A DNA stretch of 64,000 nucleotides from Bacillus sp. AFS037270 (GCF_002585305.1 NZ_NUNF01000078.1:1-64000); one strand, 5' to 3'; positions 44,715 to 52,552 are shown, numbered from the stretch's first letter. Made by a program: numbers and translations. The notes: generated by a model from the letters alone, not told the origin.

Positions 44715-44753
44715 AAAAAATCAGCCGTATGCTTTTGCTTGGGCTGATTTTTT
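44715..44753. terminator. bidirectional terminator
   Basis: AAAAAATCAGCC/GGCTGATTTTTT stem with T-runs on both strands, between the MFS gene and the convergent beta4 gene. Confidence 0.88.
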
Positions 44754-44766
44754 ATTGAATCTTCTA

Positions 44767-45159
44767 TTATGCTATCTCTACAGTCCTAATCTTTCTTCCC
44801 GCCAAAGGTACAGGTATATAGGCAGTCCGAACGATAACATCTAATGCGACTTCATGGGTTCCTTTTGATAAACCCCCATCCTTTCGAACTCGCACCGTTA
44901 AGGGCTCGCCATATTCCCATTTATAGGTCGTAACGGTTTCCATTTCATCTAAAGTAAACCAGTCTACCTCGTCTACTGAACATAAAATATCCTCTCGTGA
45001 AATCTTTTCGCCATCCACTTCCACACGAATATCATTTACCATGGACAGAGGAATGCCTCGATAGTAGGTAATGTTGGTTTTTAATTCAAATCCTGTAATT
45101 TTACTTGCTTCTTCAATATTTTTACATGTTTTTTCAAGAAACACATTATTATCAAACAT
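44767..45159 (-). CDS. C-glycoside deglycosidase beta-subunit-like protein 4
   Basis: A 130-residue all-beta protein of the CGDB type. GFELKTNITYYRG (23-35), VEVDGEKISREDI, YKWEYGEPLTVRVRKDGG and LSKGTHEVALDV line up with copies 1 to 3, and copy 1 appears the closest relative by eye. It starts one base after the alpha4 stop; translation is probably coupled. Order alpha-beta on the minus strand. Confidence 0.82.
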   Translation of the reverse strand: MFDNNVFLEKTCKNIEEASKITGFELKTNITYYRGIPLSMVNDIRVEVDGEKISREDILCSVDEVDWFTLDEMETVTTYKWEYGEPLTVRVRKDGGLSKGTHEVALDVIVRTAYIPVPLAGRKIRTVEIA

Positions 45160-45160
45160 C

Positions 45161-46180
45161 TTAATATACCTCCTGTCCTTCTAATTCTTTAATAACATTT
45201 CGAATAAGTGCCTGATGGGCTAATACTTGTTCTTTTTCCACCATTGGATGTCCAGGAAGTACCCAGCGGTTTCCTTCATATTCTGTGGAAACATAACCGT
45301 CATATCCTTTTTCGTGCAGATATTGGAGAATCCCTTTATAATCCATAGAATATTCTTCGCCAGTTTCTGTCATTTCAAATAACTTAAAGTGGAAATGTTT
45401 AATATATGGCATATATTCATCTAAAACGCTGTATGGCTCATTTTCATAGCCATCTGCCATATGTGCGAAGAAGTGATCGGCTTCCGATTTTAATAATTTT
45501 TTTAGGTCATCTGGAAAGCCGCCATTTTCCAAATATACTTTTCTAGGATCTTTTCCTTGGGCGAAAATATCATTAATATAATCAATCACTTCCTGATTTG
45601 TCCCTAAATGTTTGCAATAATCTGCCATTACTCTAGGCAACCTGCGGCAGAAAATTCCGGTATCAATGACAAGCCCTACATAAGGAGAATTCAACCGCAT
45701 CATTTCTTTAATAAATTCTTGTGTTTTTGGAACATCAAAGCTCAAACCGGCATGTATTTCTAACGCCAAGGTAACATTATATTTTTCAGCATATGGTAAT
45801 AACGGCTCGATGACAAAAGCTGGTACCATCGATACTAATCGAATTAATTTAATCCCTAAACGGTTGGCGAGCTTAATCTCTTCAATTAGTAAATCAACAC
45901 ATTCCTTTTTTGTTAATTCTCTATTCTTGTACAAATTTGTATTTAAAAACACGTCTGCAATGACAGGCTTCATTTTATAAGTACTTACCAGCCTGTCCCA
46001 TTCTGCCAAAGTTTCCTTTGAAGGATGGGGGGTGTTATGCAACATCTGATCTGGAATAATTTCAATTCCTTCAACTTCATTCTCAGCCAAAAATTTAAAA
46101 ATATCTTCTAAGCTCATACGTTTATTTAAATATTCATCTTGCAAACTATATAAACTAACGCATGTTTTTATTTTACTCAT
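45161..46180 (-). CDS. C-glycoside deglycosidase alpha-subunit-like TIM barrel 4
   Basis: A 339-residue barrel. I chose the ATG at 46180 with AAGGGAG eight bases upstream, giving MSKIKTCVSLYSLQDEY; a GTG six codons earlier is also possible. Metal and catalytic positions are E141 and H143 (LALEIHAG), D173 (LVIDTGIF), H264 (KHFHFKL) and E300 (VSTEYEG). The 91-residue stretch between D173 and H264 resembles that of copy 1 (both hold an acidic helix before an HF/HFF motif), so copies 1 and 4 may be recent paralogues. Sole two-gene operon of the set, under promoter D. Confidence 0.82.
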   Translation of the reverse strand: MSKIKTCVSLYSLQDEYLNKRMSLEDIFKFLAENEVEGIEIIPDQMLHNTPHPSKETLAEWDRLVSTYKMKPVIADVFLNTNLYKNRELTKKECVDLLIEEIKLANRLGIKLIRLVSMVPAFVIEPLLPYAEKYNVTLALEIHAGLSFDVPKTQEFIKEMMRLNSPYVGLVIDTGIFCRRLPRVMADYCKHLGTNQEVIDYINDIFAQGKDPRKVYLENGGFPDDLKKLLKSEADHFFAHMADGYENEPYSVLDEYMPYIKHFHFKLFEMTETGEEYSMDYKGILQYLHEKGYDGYVSTEYEGNRWVLPGHPMVEKEQVLAHQALIRNVIKELEGQEVY

Positions 46181-46214
46181 TGATAAATCTCCCTTCACCT
46201 TTTTATTCTGTTAT

Positions 46215-46293
46215 ATTGATGTCGCTTACATATTTATCATAACCTGCCATTTTCCATGTTCCCTTTTTTTATTTATCTTAAGAGTGCTAGATT
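46215..46293 (-). promoter_or_regulatory. activator element, -10 and cre box (island promoter D)
   Basis: Read on the minus strand from 46293: AATCTAGCACTCTTAAGATA then AATAAAAAAAGGG. TATGAT (-10) lies at 46241-46236 and TGTAAGCGACATCAAT (one mismatch to cre) at 46230-46215. The offsets 53 and 64 and the shared TAAGATAAAT block equal promoter C. Confidence 0.65.
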
Positions 46294-46326
46294 ATCGTCT
46301 TATTTTTTATATACATTTCTTTAATA

Positions 46327-46364
46327 CAAAAAAAGGTTAAAAATAATATTGTGATTTTTAACCT
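46327..46364 (-). terminator. minus-strand hairpin with T-run upstream of promoter D
   Basis: AGGTTAAAAAT and its complement form an 11-base stem; on the minus strand it is followed by seven Ts. It faces alpha4 although no minus-strand gene lies to its right, so it may insulate promoter D from antisense transcription. Confidence 0.55.
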
Positions 46365-46458
46365 CAACTACATTTAGTTCTTAAATTTTTTTAAAAATGA
46401 TTCTTTGTTCCTTATTCTAGGGGCAAACTAAACAAAATAACTTTAAGAGGTGTGGATT

Positions 46459-46722
46459 ATGTTCATGCAAGGGAATATTATTGCGGGTGAATTTGATTCG
46501 ATGATGAATGAATTTTCCTTACAGAAGGTGAAAAATTTCGATTTAGAATCAGTTCTTAAAGTAAACCAAATAAATAATATTTATGATTATTTGAAAAAAC
46601 ATCAGGATGAGGAGGATGGCCAAATTATAACATTATACGATCAAATGCCTGTTCGCTTGTCACAAAATGAAATTAATCAGTTAATATCTGATTTAGAGAA
46701 AGTAATGTCTATGTATCATTAA
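46459..46722 (+). CDS. small hypothetical protein (87 aa)
   Basis: ATG 46459 after AAGAGGTG; closed by a strong terminator, so probably a genuine single gene. The product is acidic, helical and soluble (LSQNEINQLISDLEKVMSMYH at the end suggests a C-terminal amphipathic helix). No family recognised; the small size and isolated position are like those of Bacillus regulatory or sporulation-associated small proteins, but that is only a guess. Confidence 0.6.
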   Translation: MFMQGNIIAGEFDSMMNEFSLQKVKNFDLESVLKVNQINNIYDYLKKHQDEEDGQIITLYDQMPVRLSQNEINQLISDLEKVMSMYH

Positions 46723-46789
46723 TATTGAGAGACGGCAATCTCGAATGGGCAGATTGCGGATACGAAAAAAGTATAACAAGCTATAAATG

Positions 46790-46826
46790 GAGGCAATGTT
46801 TTGTTAAACATTGTCTCTTTTTTTTA
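46790..46826 (+). terminator. terminator after the 87-aa gene
   Basis: GAGGCAATGTTT/AAACATTGTCTC 12-base stem (one wobble) and eight Ts. Confidence 0.85.
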
Positions 46827-46993
46827 TTTAAGTTAGCTGGTATATTCGTATTTGTTGTTTATAATTATTTTAGGTCTTTACTCTTTAGCAGTATACTTTT
46901 TTACACTATGTTATTTTAAAAGTGCGTACTTGTTCACTTTATATATTTTGCCGATAATAGGAATAAAGAATTAATAGGCAAGAGGGGGATCAC

Positions 46994-47872
46994 ATGCAAT
47001 TAAGAGTCTCAGCGGTTCAATATAATCTCCACACGATTTATTTTTTTGAAGAGTTTGCCAATCAAGTGGAGCATTATATTAAAACAGCTGAAGAATTTGG
47101 AGCGGATTTTATCCTTTTTCCTGAATTTTTCACTACTCAGCTAATGTCAATTGGCAATGCTAATGGGGAAGTATTGACCATCCAAGAATTACCCGATTTT
47201 ACCAAACAATATCGTTCATTATTTATCACATTAGCCCAACAATATAACATGCACATTATTGGCGGAACTCATGTAATCCGCAAAGGTGATCGACTCTACA
47301 ATGTGGCGCATTTGTTTTACCCAGATGGTCGGGTGGCAGAACATGCAAAACTTCATATTACTCCAACAGAGGTATACGAGTGGAATATGAGTGCAGGTGA
47401 TACACTAGAGGTTTTTGAAACTGAAAAAGGAAAAATCGCGATGTTAACGTGTTATGATATTGAGTTTCCAGAGATTGTTCGTATGGGAAAGGCAAAAGGC
47501 GCAGATGTAATCTTTTGTCCGTCATGCACGGATGACCGCCATGGTTTCCATCGTATCCGTTATACGAGCCATGCTAGAGCGATTGAAAATCAAGTCTATG
47601 TCGTAACTACTGGTACCGTCGGTTCGCTGCCAACCGTTGACTTTATGCGTGCAAATTTTGGACAGGCTGCAGTCATCACACCTAATGATATCCCATTCCC
47701 TCCACAAGGCATCATGGTAGAAGGGGAGATTAACCAGGATATGATTGTCACTGCGGATCTGAATTTAGAGCTATTATATCAGGTACGTGAAAAGGGTTCT
47801 GTTACAACCTGGCGTGACCGACGTACGGATCTTTACCCGGATTGGGAAACTGATAGGCTTGTTCTCAGTTAG
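46994..47872 (+). CDS. carbon-nitrogen hydrolase (nitrilase superfamily)
   Basis: A 292-residue cytoplasmic amidase or nitrilase-fold enzyme. The catalytic triad is E44 (LFPEFFT), K119 (EHAKLHITP) and C153 (LTCYDIEFPE). The unusually long aromatic region after the catalytic Cys (CTDDRHGFHRIRYTSHARAIENQVYVV) is typical of the group commonly found beside GNAT acetyltransferases in Bacilli. Start ATG after AAGAGGGGG. The expected acetyltransferase partner directly downstream is broken. Substrate unknown. Confidence 0.88.
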   Translation: MQLRVSAVQYNLHTIYFFEEFANQVEHYIKTAEEFGADFILFPEFFTTQLMSIGNANGEVLTIQELPDFTKQYRSLFITLAQQYNMHIIGGTHVIRKGDRLYNVAHLFYPDGRVAEHAKLHITPTEVYEWNMSAGDTLEVFETEKGKIAMLTCYDIEFPEIVRMGKAKGADVIFCPSCTDDRHGFHRIRYTSHARAIENQVYVVTTGTVGSLPTVDFMRANFGQAAVITPNDIPFPPQGIMVEGEINQDMIVTADLNLELLYQVREKGSVTTWRDRRTDLYPDWETDRLVLS

Positions 47873-47887
47873 AAATGGAGGGGCACA

Positions 47888-48081
47888 ATGTATCGAAAAG
47901 AATTTTTTGTTTTCGACCAAGAAAAACCTGTTCCAGTGATCATACGTAATTATGGGGAAAATCTTTTCTTCTCCGTTGCGGCCGAACCCCAGTAAAAGTA
48001 ATTGCAAAATATTTAGAGGATGAAGAATCGTGTAATTATGGGACTCTAATGGAGTGGAAGAACCCATTTTTCAAGTACTAA
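47888..48081 (+). pseudogene. decayed gene, probably a GNAT acetyltransferase remnant
   Basis: A strong ribosome site (GGAGGGG) and ATG open a frame of 35 codons beginning MYRKEFFVFDQEKPVPVIIRNY, which resembles the N-terminus of the acetyltransferases that often follow this nitrilase gene. It stops at a TAA near 47995. A second frame then reads sensibly (TPVKVIAKYLEDEESCNYGTL) to a TAA at 48079-48081. The two pieces are best explained as the two ends of one gene after a large internal deletion and frameshift. The family assignment rests on context and is tentative. Confidence 0.45.
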
Positions 48082-48225
48082 AATAAATTTAATTTACTAT
48101 TGTACCCAATTATAGGGGTGCATTTTTTGTGTGTTATTTTTGTGAATATTCTGTGAACAAAACTTTTCATGTACTCTCACCAGCCGTTGTTACAAGCATA
48201 TCATGTATCAAGGTGGTGATAAAAA

Positions 48226-48516
48226 ATGACATTTACACTTTCAGATTGGATGCTTTATACAATGTGGGCCGTTTTTGGACTAATGATTCTTGATCTTTTA
48301 TTAGGATTTTTAAAGTCATTCTGGAAAGGCACGCTCACTTCAGATTTTATTTTAGGTTACTTGAAGGATCTTTTATATTACGTTATTCCATTGAACTTCC
48401 TCATCTCCATGTTCCCAATCGACCCTACTGGATGGATCTTAATAGCATTCTTTTTCGTTGGCGGTTTAGCCGTTGCAATTAAGTATTTATTAGACATTAT
48501 AAAAAAATTTAAATAA
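48226..48516 (+). CDS. small membrane protein (96 aa)
   Basis: A 96-residue protein with three hydrophobic spans (about 8-28, 44-62 and 67-90) and a basic C-terminus (IIKKFK). The layout is like a small holin or a phage-holin-4-like protein, but no phage genes are near. Start ATG after AAGGTGGTG; single-gene unit with a terminator. Function unknown. Confidence 0.65.
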   Translation: MTFTLSDWMLYTMWAVFGLMILDLLLGFLKSFWKGTLTSDFILGYLKDLLYYVIPLNFLISMFPIDPTGWILIAFFFVGGLAVAIKYLLDIIKKFK

Positions 48517-48526
48517 TCCCCGTCAG

Positions 48527-48557
48527 AAACCCTCCCATGCTCGATGGAGGGTTTTTT
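48527..48557 (+). terminator. terminator after the small membrane protein gene
   Basis: AAACCCTCC/GGAGGGTTT stem followed by TTT. The rest of 48558-48756 shows no gene. Confidence 0.88.
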
Positions 48558-48756
48558 AAATAATGTCACTAGAGGGAGAAAATCTATATAAATCAGAGAA
48601 TAAATTTACCCTTTACCAATAGGTATGACTTACGAGAAATAAGAATAAATATCAGTATTCTAGATTAAATATCTGTGGTGCTTCACCAGTAAATCAGCAC
48701 CAATCAAGCGAGTTACTTATAAATTTTTTGCAATATTCAGAAAGGATTGTGGAGCC

Positions 48757-50457
48757 ATGAGGAAATATCGGTGGGTAAAGTGGCGAAAAATCATCCTCTG
48801 GGTCGCAGCTGTCGTCATTATAAGTATATATTTGCTTAATAGTGGACCGACAGTATGGGGAGTCGTCATCAGTATTGTCAGTTTGTTACTGCAGCTGCTC
48901 TTTGCCATGCTGTTCATGATTATCCAGTTTGTTGCCCTATTCTGGTTCCTTGCCCGCGGCAGGACCTATTGGATCCTGCCGGGGGAAACAGGCTCCACCT
49001 GGGACGATTACCGGGGAAACCCAGAGATTGTCGAAAATGCAAAACGCATTGTTACCCTTTTAAAGGGAGTAAAAGAGTTTAAGGAGATGGGTGGTGAAGC
49101 CATCCGCGGATTATTGCTATGTGGACCGCCAGGGACTGGGAAATCCTACCTTGCCCAAGTAATTGCAAATGAAGCCCAAGTTCCTTTTGCTTACGCCTCT
49201 GCACCTAGTTTTCAAAATATGTTCTTTGGTGTCGGAAACCTTAAAGTAATGGGGCTCTATAAAAAGGCCCGTAAGCTCGCAAAAGTGTATGGTGCTTGTA
49301 TTATTTTTATAGATGAAATTGACGCCATCGGAATGAGCCGTCAGGCAGGAGGCGGATCAGGAGGAATGATGGGCGGACTGATGGGAATGGGTGGTTCGGG
49401 TCTGCTAAATGAACTGCTCTTGCAAATGGACCCGCCAAATATCGATAACGGCTGGTTCTCCAAGTTGCTTCGGTCAATTGGTCTTCGAAAAAAGAAGGCG
49501 GACCGGCCTGCAGTCTTAACGGTTGGTGCAACCAACCTTCCCGATGTACTTGATCAAGCCTTGCTTCGGCCAGGGCGTTTTGACCGAAAACTCTGGGTGG
49601 ATTCCCCTGACTATGATGGACGGATCGATGTTTTCCAATACTACCTTGAAAAGGTAAAAAGGGACTCATCTATTACCCCTGAGCGGGCAGCACTTGATAC
49701 GATTGGTTATTCTCCTGCACAAATTAAACACATCGTAAATGAAGCAGTCGTGATTGCCCATCAACGCGGGGCTCAGGTTGCTAGTTACGAAGATTTCCGT
49801 GCTGCGATGGAGACATATGAATGGGGGCTAAAACAGCCGCTTAGGTCCATGAGTGAGGATGAAAAACGAAACGTAGCCTATCATGAGGCCGGCCATGCGG
49901 TTGCACAGTTTCTTCTAAAACCTCATGAACGAGTATGGAAAGTAACCATTATCCGCAGGGGTGGTGCGCTAGGACTCGCAGCTACGAAACCAACGCATGA
50001 ACGATATAATCGGACCGACAGAGAGATCCTAGCGGAAATACAAGTTTGTTTGGCAGCTCGTGCGGTGGAAGAGGAGTTTTTAAATAAAAAATTAAATGGG
50101 GTTACTTCTGATTTGAGGCAGGCAACAGAGCTTGCGGGCGCTTATCTAGGGATAGTCGGCATGGGTGAAGAATTATTCAGCTGGCTCGCGGTCGGTTCAC
50201 GTTCGGACGGACTAAGAGCACTGCGATCCAAAATCAATGAACTCCTAAAGTCAGAGATGAACAAAGTTAAGAAGCTTGTAAATGATAATGCTGACTTTGT
50301 TCACCGGATTGCCGAGGAGCTCCTGAAGCGTGGCGATTTAACAGGCGAAGAGATAGAGCAAATCTATGTTGGGCTGTATGGCCAAAGTCGAGCAGAAGTC
50401 CTAGAGTCGCAGAGTCAAGTTTTATTAGATTCAACTGATAAGGACAAAAACGAGTAA
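48757..50457 (+). CDS. FtsH-like membrane AAA+ metalloprotease (divergent paralogue)
   Basis: A 566-residue relative of FtsH, which degrades membrane and soluble proteins. Two membrane helices at about 11-27 and 33-65 are separated by only a few residues, so the extracytoplasmic domain of true FtsH is missing. AAA+ marks are Walker A GPPGTGKS (123-130), pore FGVG (157-160), Walker B IIFIDEID (182-189), sensor GATN and arginine-finger RPGRFDR. The zinc site is HEAGH (376-380) with D452. A glycine/methionine-rich insert (GGGSGGMMGGLMGMGGSG, about 198-215) lies just after Walker B. It is shorter than FtsH (about 640) and its DNA is richer in G+C than its neighbours. It is probably a second, accessory FtsH. 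Confidence 0.9.
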   Translation: MRKYRWVKWRKIILWVAAVVIISIYLLNSGPTVWGVVISIVSLLLQLLFAMLFMIIQFVALFWFLARGRTYWILPGETGSTWDDYRGNPEIVENAKRIVTLLKGVKEFKEMGGEAIRGLLLCGPPGTGKSYLAQVIANEAQVPFAYASAPSFQNMFFGVGNLKVMGLYKKARKLAKVYGACIIFIDEIDAIGMSRQAGGGSGGMMGGLMGMGGSGLLNELLLQMDPPNIDNGWFSKLLRSIGLRKKKADRPAVLTVGATNLPDVLDQALLRPGRFDRKLWVDSPDYDGRIDVFQYYLEKVKRDSSITPERAALDTIGYSPAQIKHIVNEAVVIAHQRGAQVASYEDFRAAMETYEWGLKQPLRSMSEDEKRNVAYHEAGHAVAQFLLKPHERVWKVTIIRRGGALGLAATKPTHERYNRTDREILAEIQVCLAARAVEEEFLNKKLNGVTSDLRQATELAGAYLGIVGMGEELFSWLAVGSRSDGLRALRSKINELLKSEMNKVKKLVNDNADFVHRIAEELLKRGDLTGEEIEQIYVGLYGQSRAEVLESQSQVLLDSTDKDKNE

Positions 50458-50545
50458 AAAAGTTTAGAAAGTGTCTTCAATAGGGGGGATTAAGGACAAA
50501 ACCTATTAACAAACCTGCAGAACTATTCTCAATCAGATTTTAAAA

Positions 50546-50580
50546 AAATGGAAGGTGTCACTCGCCTTCCATTTTTATTT
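50546..50580 (+). terminator. terminator after the FtsH-like gene
   Basis: AAATGGAAGG/CCTTCCATTT perfect 10-base stem, then TTATTTTT. Confidence 0.88.
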
Positions 50581-50741
50581 TTAGTAACTTTAAGAAAGTT
50601 AATTCTAATATTCTACCATCATTTTTTTCATATACGGTGTCTAGGTATTAAAGCTCGGAGTTTTAACTACCTGCCCATCCATGACTTCGCAAGTTTCAAT
50701 ACCTGAAAAATGGTCATTTTAATGGTACATAAATTTATTAG

Positions 50742-50770
50742 TTGACAAATAGAACTAATACTACTAAAAT
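50742..50770 (+). promoter_or_regulatory. sigma-A promoter of the riboswitch-permease unit
   Basis: TTGACA (50742-50747), 17 bases, TAAAAT (50765-50770). It predicts an untranslated leader of roughly 350 bases. No gene is supported between 50581 and 50880. Confidence 0.65.
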
Positions 50771-50884
50771 TATAAATTATTCAACGATAGTTTAGTTTCT
50801 GAGTATGAATGCTCAATAATCATTCATTACTTTACAAATTAAATATTTAGCAAGCTATGATTGCTATGGATCACACTATAGCAG

Positions 50885-51058
50885 GAGCAGCTTCTGGAGA
50901 GATCGCAGATATCTGCGGCGCCGAAGGGTTCACAATCTCAGGCAAAAGGACAGAAGAGTACGAAGACTATTTATTATTCTATCACAAAAGAGTAATAGAT
51001 ATTATTTGTTATTCTTTCGCCCGAAGAGATTGGAGAAATTCCAGTCTCTTTTTTTATT
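50885..51058 (+). ncRNA. glycine riboswitch with downstream terminator
   Basis: The conserved aptamer core is readable: CTTCTGGAGAG (P1 and the GGAGAG motif, from 50891), GCCGAAGGG (from 50930) and CTCAGGCAAAAGGACAGAAG (50937-50956). CTTCTG and CAGAAG pair as P1. Only one aptamer is clear; a possible ghost-aptamer hairpin (GCTATG...ATAGC) lies just upstream, as in type-2 singletons. An expression platform follows: stem AGAGATTGGA/TCCAGTCTCT (51025-51049) with a T-run. It should control the permease gene through transcription termination; for transport genes an OFF switch is usual. Confidence 0.85.
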
Positions 51059-51126
51059 GGTTTAATTCTTGTTCATAGTTTCACATGTACAAGAAGAATT
51101 ATTACTACCATTAGGGGGAGTTTCAA

Positions 51127-52491
51127 GTGGCACATCAGGAATTAAAAAGGGATTTAAAAAACCGGCACGTACAATTGATTGCAATTGGAGGAACAATTGG
51201 AACAGGGTTATTTTTAGGATCAGGCAGAGCCATCCAGTTAGCAGGTCCATCGATTATGTTTGCCTATATCATTGTAGGGATCGCCTGTTTTTTTGTTATG
51301 AGAGCATTAGGAGAGCTGCTATTATCAAAAGCGGGTTATACATCTTTTACAGACATTGCTGAAGACTACATTGGACCATGGGCAGGATTTGTAACGGGAT
51401 GGACTTATTGGTTTTGTTGGATCATGACAGCTATGGCTGATATTATTGCCGTTGGTGTATATGTTCAATATTGGTTTGATATCCCGCAGTGGGTTCCAGC
51501 CATCGTCTGCTTAGTTCTATTATTGGGGCTTAATCTATTAACGGTAAAACTATTTGGAGAGTTAGAGTTTTGGTTTGCCTTAATAAAGGTCATCACGATT
51601 CTCGCTTTAATTGGAATAGGAGTTACCTTATTAGTAATAGGATTCAAAACAGATGTGGCAACCGTTTCTGTAAAAAATATTTGGGAATATGGCGGTCTAT
51701 TTCCACATGGTGTATCAGGTTTCTTACTATCTTTTCAGATGGTAGTCTTTGCCTATGTGGGCGTTGAATTGGTGGGTGTATCAGCAGCGGAAACAGCCAA
51801 TCCGCAAAAAAATATCCCGTCAGCGATTAATAAAATTCCGTTAAGAATTCTATTTTTCTATGTGGGCGCACTTTTTATCTTGTTATGTATCAATCCATGG
51901 ACACAGTTAAATGCAGATAACAGTCCTTTTGTAAAAACGTTTAGTTTGGTAGGAATACCGATTGCAGCAGGTATTATTAATTTCGTTGTGTTAACATCAG
52001 CGGCATCTGCCTGCAATAGTGGTTTGTTTTCAACGAGCCGAATCTTATATAATTTAAGCTCTAAATCCCAGGGCCCAGCCCAATTTTCTAAATTAAATAA
52101 AAATCATGTACCAAGTAATGCATTATTGGTCTCAGCACTTGTTTTATCAGTCGGAGCACTTTTAAGCAAACTGATTCCTGAACAAGCTTTTGGCATCGTG
52201 ACAACGATCAGTGCGATTTGTTTTATTTGGGTTTGGGGTATTATCTTAGTTTGTCATTTACGGTACCGGAAATTACGTCCGGACCTGCGAAAAAAATCGA
52301 CTTTTAAAGCTCCATTTACGCCGTTTATTAATTACGCAGTCTTAGCTTTATTTGTTTTTATTCTTATTGTTATGTTGTTTGCTGAATCAACTCGGACAGC
52401 TTTATTATTGACACCGATATGGTTTATTCTTTTATTTATCTTGTACTCTCTTAAAAGAAACAAGGATCAGAACATAAAAGTATCTGCATAA
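51127..52491 (+). CDS. APC-family amino acid permease, probably glycine/alanine/D-serine
   Basis: A 454-residue, 12-span amino acid-polyamine-organocation permease of the AAT group (AlaP/CycA/GabP relatives). The first span begins with the signature IAIGGTIGTGLFLGSG, and the amphipathic loop after TM8 (SACNSGLFSTSRILYNLS) is also diagnostic. GTG start after AGGGGGAG. The glycine riboswitch directly upstream argues strongly for glycine, alanine or D-serine as substrate, as for CycA. Single gene with its own terminator. Confidence 0.9.
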   Translation: MAHQELKRDLKNRHVQLIAIGGTIGTGLFLGSGRAIQLAGPSIMFAYIIVGIACFFVMRALGELLLSKAGYTSFTDIAEDYIGPWAGFVTGWTYWFCWIMTAMADIIAVGVYVQYWFDIPQWVPAIVCLVLLLGLNLLTVKLFGELEFWFALIKVITILALIGIGVTLLVIGFKTDVATVSVKNIWEYGGLFPHGVSGFLLSFQMVVFAYVGVELVGVSAAETANPQKNIPSAINKIPLRILFFYVGALFILLCINPWTQLNADNSPFVKTFSLVGIPIAAGIINFVVLTSAASACNSGLFSTSRILYNLSSKSQGPAQFSKLNKNHVPSNALLVSALVLSVGALLSKLIPEQAFGIVTTISAICFIWVWGIILVCHLRYRKLRPDLRKKSTFKAPFTPFINYAVLALFVFILIVMLFAESTRTALLLTPIWFILLFILYSLKRNKDQNIKVSA

Positions 52492-52512
52492 TAGTTATAA
52501 AATATAAAAGTG

Positions 52513-52552
52513 AACTAACCCACATCATTATGATTGGGTTAGTTTTTTTTAA
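52513..52552 (+). terminator. terminator after the permease gene
   Basis: AACTAACCCA/TGGGTTAGTT stem and a long T-run. Confidence 0.9.

Noticed and set aside
19283..46364. Repeated GGTTAAAAAT/ATTTTTAACC stems as a new repeat family
   Set aside because: The two plus-strand cases sit directly after genes and work as ordinary terminators. AT-rich stems recur easily, so a separate repeat family is not needed; only the 46327-46364 case is unusual.
15000..46400. The island as a mobile element or prophage
   Set aside because: No integrase, transposase, tRNA attachment site or flanking direct repeats were seen; base composition looks like the surroundings by eye.
46725..46919. A 64-codon ORF after the 87-aa gene
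   Set aside because: It runs through the intrinsic terminator, is hydrophobic because of the T-run, and has no ribosome site.
50640..50735. A short minus-strand stretch reading like a protein tail (...VMDGQVVKTPSFNT)
   Set aside because: Only 25 codons, no start codon and no ribosome site. It may be a fossil of a lost gene but cannot be told from chance.
50857..51078. A 73-codon ORF in the leader of the permease gene
   Set aside because: It overlaps the glycine aptamer and terminator; the sequence is explained by the riboswitch, and there is no ribosome site.
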